Positions 59,528-64,000 of a stretch of 64,000 nucleotides of DNA are shown one piece after another. Below the pieces are notes generated by a model that did no database searches, was not told where the DNA came from, and was given only the letters and a program-made list of their open reading frames with translations. This DNA comes from B18-G4 sp003648575. Lineage in GTDB: Bacteria; Bacteroidota; Bacteroidia; Bacteroidales; B18-G4. The stretch is taken from assembly GCA_029942245.1 (NCBI GenBank), contig JAOZTN010000002.1, positions 1 through 64,000 of the forward strand, given 5' to 3'. Position 1 is the stretch's first letter. Each line of letters starts with the position of its first letter. The position numbers were made by a program, and so were the translations under genes.

Positions 59528-60039
59528 TATTTGTACCAGCTTGCATACATATTGTAGCTGTTGGCGATGCGTTCAATCTCGCCAACGATCAGGTCCTGGT
59601 CAATGTCTTTGATCTTGCGGGCAGGTACACCTGCATACACACTTCCTGATTCAACTACCGTTCCTTTAGGGATAAGGGCGCCGGCTGCAACGATAGAATT
59701 ACTCTCGATCACGGCATGGTCCATGATAATGGATCCCATCCCGATCAACACATTGTCTTTAATGGTACAGCCATGTACCACTGCATTGTGAGCGATACTC
59801 ACATTGTTGCCGATCTCTACGGGAGCTTTCTGATAAGTCCCGTGTATACACACACCGTCCTGGATATTTACATTATTGCCAATATGAATATGCGTAACAT
59901 CGCCCCGAACTACGGCATTAAACCACACACTGCAGTGATCGCCCATGAGCACCTCACCGGTAATGGTGGCGTTGTCGGCAAGGAAGCATTCCTTACCAAT
60001 TTTAGGTGATATCCCTTTTACGGATTTGATAAGCGCCAT
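59527..60039 (-). CDS. Gamma carbonic anhydrase-like hexapeptide protein
   Basis: A 170-residue left-handed beta-helix protein of the YrdA/PaaY/gamma-CA group. Hexapeptide repeats run from about 20 to 140. The three zinc-ligand histidines are present in VCIHGT, SIAHNA and VVHGC. Activity as carbonic anhydrase is possible, but many group members are inactive or act otherwise. Four bases separate it from the nadB stop, so they form an operon. Confidence 0.88.
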   Translation of the reverse strand: MALIKSVKGISPKIGKECFLADNATITGEVLMGDHCSVWFNAVVRGDVTHIHIGNNVNIQDGVCIHGTYQKAPVEIGNNVSIAHNAVVHGCTIKDNVLIGMGSIIMDHAVIESNSIVAAGALIPKGTVVESGSVYAGVPARKIKDIDQDLIVGEIERIANSYNMYASWYK

Positions 60040-60043
60040 AACT

Positions 60044-61657
60044 TTATTTCTTAACAGCTTTATGGTTGTTTACCAGCATGGAACTGCCATCAATGACATC
60101 CCGTGGGTAGTCGATAGAATAATGTAGCCCACGACTTTCCTTCCGCTTGTTGGCCATTTTGATCACCAGGTAAGCAACATTGATCATATTCCTCAACTCG
60201 CAGATATTTATAGTAAGAATGGACCTGTCGTATAGCTCTTCTGTTTCCCGGTATATGATCTCCAGCCTGTCAAGTGCCCGCCTCAGCCTCAGATTCGACC
60301 TTACGATGCCGACATAGCTGCTCATCAAAGCCCTCAGCTCCTTAAGCGATTGTGTAATTAGGATCATTTCCTCATTTAAAACAGTACCTGAAGCATCCCA
60401 GTCGGGGACATCCGCGCAGAAGTTGATCTCTTCAGCGGAATCAATGGCATTCATGCTTGCGCGATGTGAAAACACAGCCGACTCGAGCAGTGAATTCGAT
60501 GCCAGCCTGTTGGCACCGTGTAAACCTGTTGAAGCACATTCGCCTGAAGCATACAGGTTCGTGATAGAACTGCGTGCAAATTCATCCACCTTGACCCCAC
60601 CGCAGATATAATGTGCCGAGGGCACTACAGGAATCATCTCCTTGGTAATATCGATGTTGACAGTAAGGCATTTGGCGTAAATACGCGGAAAATTCTTGAA
60701 GAGCTCATCCTCGTCGAGATGGGTTGCATCCAGATATACGAAATCATCACCGGAAAGCTTCATCTCATTATCGATGGCCCTGGCTACTATATCCCTCGGG
60801 GCTAATGATTCACGCTTATCATACTTCTGCATGAATTCTTTTCCATCCTGGGTCTTGAGAACAGCACCAAAGCCCCTTAAGGCTTCCGTGATGAGGAAGG
60901 CAGGCTTTTCAGTGGGATTGTATAAGGAAGTAGGATGAAACTGGATGAACTCCATATTTTCAACCTGCGCCTTAGCCCGGTATGCCATCGCAATGCCATC
61001 GCCGGTGGCAACATATGGATTGGTAGTATTGCTGTAAATATTTCCCGCTCCTCCTGTTGCGAGCATGGTGGTCTTGGCCAGGATGGTCCAGATCTCTTGC
61101 TTCTTCAGGTCCATGGAATAAACACCGTAGCAGTTGATATCCTCGTTTTTTCTGTTGATTTCCTTCCCCAGGTGATGCTGGGTGATCAGGTCGATGGCAA
61201 AATGATCTTCGAGCATCTCTATGTCAGGATGTTCTGCGATCTTATTTAGTAAGGCCCTTTCTATCTCCAACCCGGTACTATCTTTATGGTGAAAAACACG
61301 GCTTTCTGAATGCCCCCCTTCGCGGGCCAGGTCATACTCGCCGGATGCATTCTTATCAAACTGGGCTCCCCATTCGATCAACTCCCTGATCCTGGCTGTG
61401 GATTCCTTGATGGTGAGTTCCACGATCTCCCTGTTGTTGAGTCCGTCACCGGCAACAATGGTATCGATGATATGCTTCTCATAGGTGTCGGGAGTGTACA
61501 TCACGGCAGCGATGCCACCCTGGGCATATTTGGTAGACGTTTCTTCTGCATCTGATTTGGTCAGTATACAGACCTTTCCGTGATCAGCAACTTTCAGGGC
61601 GTAAATGAGACCGGCAATGCCGGAACCAATGATCAGAAAATCTGTTTGTTTACGCAT
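60044..61657 (-). CDS. nadB: L-aspartate oxidase
   Basis: A 537-residue FAD enzyme oxidising L-aspartate to iminoaspartate for NAD synthesis. FAD-binding IGSGIAGLIYALKVA (10-24), STKYAQGGIAAV, the active-site HHKDSTGLEIERALL region, YICGGVKVDEFARSS and GLHGANRLASNSLLESAVFS; C-terminal helical domain with the RGLHYSIDYP motif. nadA and nadC are not in the window; nadK lies elsewhere in it. It follows sucB by 9 bases. Confidence 0.95.
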   Translation of the reverse strand: MRKQTDFLIIGSGIAGLIYALKVADHGKVCILTKSDAEETSTKYAQGGIAAVMYTPDTYEKHIIDTIVAGDGLNNREIVELTIKESTARIRELIEWGAQFDKNASGEYDLAREGGHSESRVFHHKDSTGLEIERALLNKIAEHPDIEMLEDHFAIDLITQHHLGKEINRKNEDINCYGVYSMDLKKQEIWTILAKTTMLATGGAGNIYSNTTNPYVATGDGIAMAYRAKAQVENMEFIQFHPTSLYNPTEKPAFLITEALRGFGAVLKTQDGKEFMQKYDKRESLAPRDIVARAIDNEMKLSGDDFVYLDATHLDEDELFKNFPRIYAKCLTVNIDITKEMIPVVPSAHYICGGVKVDEFARSSITNLYASGECASTGLHGANRLASNSLLESAVFSHRASMNAIDSAEEINFCADVPDWDASGTVLNEEMILITQSLKELRALMSSYVGIVRSNLRLRRALDRLEIIYRETEELYDRSILTINICELRNMINVAYLVIKMANKRKESRGLHYSIDYPRDVIDGSSMLVNNHKAVKK

Positions 61658-61666
61658 AATGCTTTA

Positions 61667-62923
61667 TTATAACTGCAGAAGTGCCTTTGCAGCGTCTTCA
61701 CCACCCAGAAGCATTTTTGTAGGGTCTTCAAGCACCTCTTTTACCTTTACAAGGAAGCCAACGGCTTCACTGCCATCTATAATTCGGTGGTCGTAAGACA
61801 GGGCCAGGTACATAATCGGGTGTATCTCTACTTTGCCATTAACGGCTATCGGGCGCTCAACAATGTTGTGCATACCCAGGATAGCACTTTGCGGGGGATT
61901 GATGATGGGCGTTGATAACATAGATCCAAATACACCCCCATTAGTAATGGTGAAGGTCCCGCCTTTCATTTCATCAAGACTGAGTTTTCCATCCCTTGCT
62001 TTGATGGCCAGTTCCCTTATTCTACCCTCGATATCGGCCAGGCTCATCTGCTCTGCATTTCGCAGTACCGGCACCATTAGCCCCTTAGGAGCACTCACGG
62101 CGATGCCAACATCGGCATAATTGTGCATGACCATCTCATTTCCGGAGATCTGTGCATTCACCTTTGGGAAGTGCTGCAGCCCTATTGTCACGGCTTTGGT
62201 AAAGAATGACATGAAGCCAAGGCCTACACCAAACTTTTCCTTGAAGCTGTCTTTATATTTTTTGCGGATCTCCATGATCGGGGTCATGTTCACCTCGTTA
62301 AAGGTGGTAAGCATGGCAGTTTCATTCTTAACCGAAACCAGCCTTTCCGACAACTTCATCCGCAATCTGGTAAGCTTCTGACGGTCTGCATCACGTGTCC
62401 CACCCCAGTTGGAAGATGGTACTGTAGCTGTGGACGGAGCCTGATTGGTACGCTCGGAAACGAAAAACTCCACATCTTTCTTGCCAGCCCTATATTTTCG
62501 AAAAAAGTCCTCAAATTCCTTTTCTGTACTTCCACTTTCCTGAAGCAGCTTCTTCGCCAGTGGTGACAGATGTACATTGCTTTCTTCAACAACTTCTTTC
62601 TTTGGAGACTCCTTCACCGGCACTTCGGCTTTTACTTTGTCTGCAGACGCTTCAGCGGAGGCAGGCTTTTCTTTCTTTTTCCCTTTGGCTTCGGTATCGA
62701 TGGTAGCTATTACAGCCCCAATTCCCAGGTTATCCCCTTCTTCAGCTTTGAGGCTGATCTTTCCGCTGTCTTCAGCGCTGATGGTCAGGGTAGCCTTATC
62801 GGAATCGATCTCTGCAATCTCCTGGTCCTTATCTACTTGCTCACCATCTTCCACGAGCCAGCTGGCAAGCTGTACCTCGGTGATGGATTCTCCCGGACTG
62901 GGAACTTTTATCTCTATGATCAT
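61667..62923 (-). CDS. sucB: Dihydrolipoyl succinyltransferase, E2 of 2-oxoglutarate dehydrogenase
   Basis: A 418-residue E2 protein. Lipoyl domain 1-76 with the lipoylated Lys43 in IDSDKATLT; flexible Ala/Lys/Glu linker (about 80-115); peripheral-subunit-binding domain (about 117-152; LSPLAKKLLQESGSTEKEF); acyltransferase domain (about 185-418) with LALSYDHRIIDGSEA, containing the catalytic His and Asp. It transfers succinyl groups to CoA in the TCA cycle. The linker peptide PASAEASADK is encoded by a sequence related to the REP-like palindrome upstream of tRNA-Gln. Ten bases behind sucA. Confidence 0.95.
   Translation of the reverse strand: MIIEIKVPSPGESITEVQLASWLVEDGEQVDKDQEIAEIDSDKATLTISAEDSGKISLKAEEGDNLGIGAVIATIDTEAKGKKKEKPASAEASADKVKAEVPVKESPKKEVVEESNVHLSPLAKKLLQESGSTEKEFEDFFRKYRAGKKDVEFFVSERTNQAPSTATVPSSNWGGTRDADRQKLTRLRMKLSERLVSVKNETAMLTTFNEVNMTPIMEIRKKYKDSFKEKFGVGLGFMSFFTKAVTIGLQHFPKVNAQISGNEMVMHNYADVGIAVSAPKGLMVPVLRNAEQMSLADIEGRIRELAIKARDGKLSLDEMKGGTFTITNGGVFGSMLSTPIINPPQSAILGMHNIVERPIAVNGKVEIHPIMYLALSYDHRIIDGSEAVGFLVKVKEVLEDPTKMLLGGEDAAKALLQL
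62639..62666. repeat. REP-like element inside the sucB linker
   Basis: Plus-strand GTCTGCAGACGCTTCAGC, continuing GGAGGCAGGC, aligns with the palindrome at 36430-36457 at roughly three quarters of positions with one single-base gap. It is read in frame in sucB as PASAEASAD. Confidence 0.5.
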
Positions 62924-62933
62924 AGGTCAATTA

Positions 62934-64000
62934 CTATTTTTTCTGCAGTTTTTTAACACGTTTTTTAGCATTAAAATGGCCTGCATTTACTTCTGCTTCT
63001 CCTAATTCATCTACTTCTACGTTGAACGATTGCCATCTGTTACCAATACAGATCATTCGGCATTCGTTGTCAACCATGGGGCAGTCACACACACCATAGG
63101 CTTTTTCGATGATCTTCCGCTGCCGTATCTGATGAAACTTGCTGGATCCTGTTGCAGTGCTTCCGCTTGGTGGTCGTGCTACCAGTCTGAGTTCGAGTGA
63201 AGTAAAGTGCAATCTAAGGAATGGCCAGGCTCCCATATTCACAGGTTCTTCCTGTACCCATACCCAATCTTCGACAGGTGAATATTTTTCGATGATTCCC
63301 CTGATCTGTGTCATTGGCAAGGGAAACAATTGTTCGATCCTGATAATAGCTGTATCTTCTCTATTCTCTTTTTGTTTCTCCTCCAGGAGATCATAATAAA
63401 CTTTTCCGTTGCAAAAGATCACCCTTTTAACCTTCTTGGGATCGGAACCATCTTCAATGATTTCCTTAAAGCCAGCTTTTGTGAAGTCATCCAGGGGCGA
63501 AACACAGGCAGGGTGCCTGAGCAGGCTTTTAGGTGTGAAGATGATCAGGGGTTTCCGGAACTCACGCTTGAGCTGCCTGCGAAAGGCATGGAAGAGGTTG
63601 GCTGGTGTGGTGGGATTGATCACCTGCATATTGTCTTCTGCACATAGTGACAGAAAGCGTTCCATGCGTGCACTGGAATGTTCAGGACCTTGACCCTCAT
63701 ACCCATGGGGCAGAAGTACCACCAGGTCGTTCATTACATTCCACTTGTCTTCAGCACTGCTGATAAACTGGTCGAAGATGATCTGTCCGCCATTGGCGAA
63801 ATCGCCGAACTGTGCTTCCCAGATGGTGAGTGCATATGGAGATGTTAATGCAAATCCATACTCAAAACCCAGTACACCATATTCTGAGAGGGAGCTGTTG
63901 TATATTTCAATCTTTGCCTGCTCTTTGCTGATATGATTGAGGGGCAGGTATTCTTTCTCTGAATCCTCCACCTTCAGCACTGCATGCCTGTGGGAAAAAG
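62934..64000 (-). CDS. sucA: 2-oxoglutarate dehydrogenase E1, C-terminal part (runs off right edge)
   Basis: The last 355 or so residues of the thiamine-diphosphate E1 subunit; the reading frame stays open to the window edge with upstream residues FSHRHAVLKVEDSE, as in other SucA proteins. Visible: EYGVLGFEYGFALTSPYALT, WEAQFGDFANGGQ, LPHGYEGQGPEHSSARMER, TPKSLLRHP and the usual late segment ATGSSKFHQIRQRKIIEKA. Ordinary SucA ends near there, but here about 50 more residues follow with a cysteine cluster (GVCDCPMVDNECRMICIGNR) and a basic end KKRVKKLQKK. Its sucB partner is 10 bases downstream. Confidence 0.93.
   Translation of the reverse strand, partial: FSHRHAVLKVEDSEKEYLPLNHISKEQAKIEIYNSSLSEYGVLGFEYGFALTSPYALTIWEAQFGDFANGGQIIFDQFISSAEDKWNVMNDLVVLLPHGYEGQGPEHSSARMERFLSLCAEDNMQVINPTTPANLFHAFRRQLKREFRKPLIIFTPKSLLRHPACVSPLDDFTKAGFKEIIEDGSDPKKVKRVIFCNGKVYYDLLEEKQKENREDTAIIRIEQLFPLPMTQIRGIIEKYSPVEDWVWVQEEPVNMGAWPFLRLHFTSLELRLVARPPSGSTATGSSKFHQIRQRKIIEKAYGVCDCPMVDNECRMICIGNRWQSFNVEVDELGEAEVNAGHFNAKKRVKKLQKK

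Overview
The window looks like a chromosomal segment of a Bacteroidota (Bacteroidales/Marinilabiliales-like) bacterium, probably a draft or metagenome assembly. Three secreted proteins carry type IX secretion (T9SS) C-terminal sorting domains, a PorG-like barrel sits in a porG-uppS-bamA-skp-skp order, several intergenic regions carry the Bacteroidota -7 box TAnnTTTG, and few genes have a Shine-Dalgarno sequence. Two runs of exactly 100 N (3858-3957 and 19155-19254) are scaffold gaps; one removes the centre of a cytidine deaminase, the other makes an anti-sigma-like gene and a DUF2807/beta-barrel gene look like one. No rRNA, CRISPR array, prophage or insertion sequence was seen. The single tRNA is tRNA-Gln(UUG).

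Layout. 0.2-2.4 kb: apbE facing a small Cys-rich membrane protein (NqrM-like) and a SpoU-type RNA methyltransferase. 2.4-7.9 kb (minus): DUF4271, hemD, rnpA, S41 protease, cytidine deaminase, thioesterase and a ChaN-like protein, many with overlapping or nearly touching ends. 8.1 kb: adk. 8.7-16.2 kb (minus): an acetate block of DcaP-like porin, AMP-forming acs, OFA-family MFS carrier and an ADP-forming acyl-CoA synthetase fused to a GNAT acetyltransferase. 16.6-22.3 kb (minus): yebC, DUF2807/barrel, anti-sigma-like, ECF sigma, lepA. 22.5-24.5 kb (plus): two translationally coupled GAPDH-family genes, the first without the catalytic cysteine. 24.5-27.2 kb: T9SS type B cargo. 27.3-31.4 kb (plus): rel, an unusual fur, purA. 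31.6-36.4 kb (minus): tRNA-Gln, rimP, nusA, infB. 36.6-43.1 kb (minus): two overlapping T9SS cargo genes. 43.4-48.4 kb: DUF2723 membrane enzyme, lgt, a glycosyltransferase. 48.5-59.4 kb (plus): dprA, rsgA, CBS protein, BamA-like barrel, nadK, porG-like, uppS, bamA, two skp genes, an envelope-building run. 59.5-64 kb (minus): sucA (cut by the right edge), sucB, nadB, gamma carbonic anhydrase.

Most interesting points. (1) The first GAPDH gene encodes a full-length protein in which the catalytic Cys, the phosphate-binding Arg and the nicotinamide-binding loop are all replaced; its stop codon overlaps the start of an intact GAPDH behind a perfect AAAGGAGG ribosome-binding site. It looks like a maintained pseudoenzyme partner. 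(2) At least eleven loci carry arrays of 7-base units that keep strict 7-base register while the unit sequence changes (20 units at 14827-14966). Several begin within 0-2 bases of a stop codon, and one lies inside a T9SS gene. (3) REP-like palindromes recur, one apparently copied in frame into the flexible linker of sucB.
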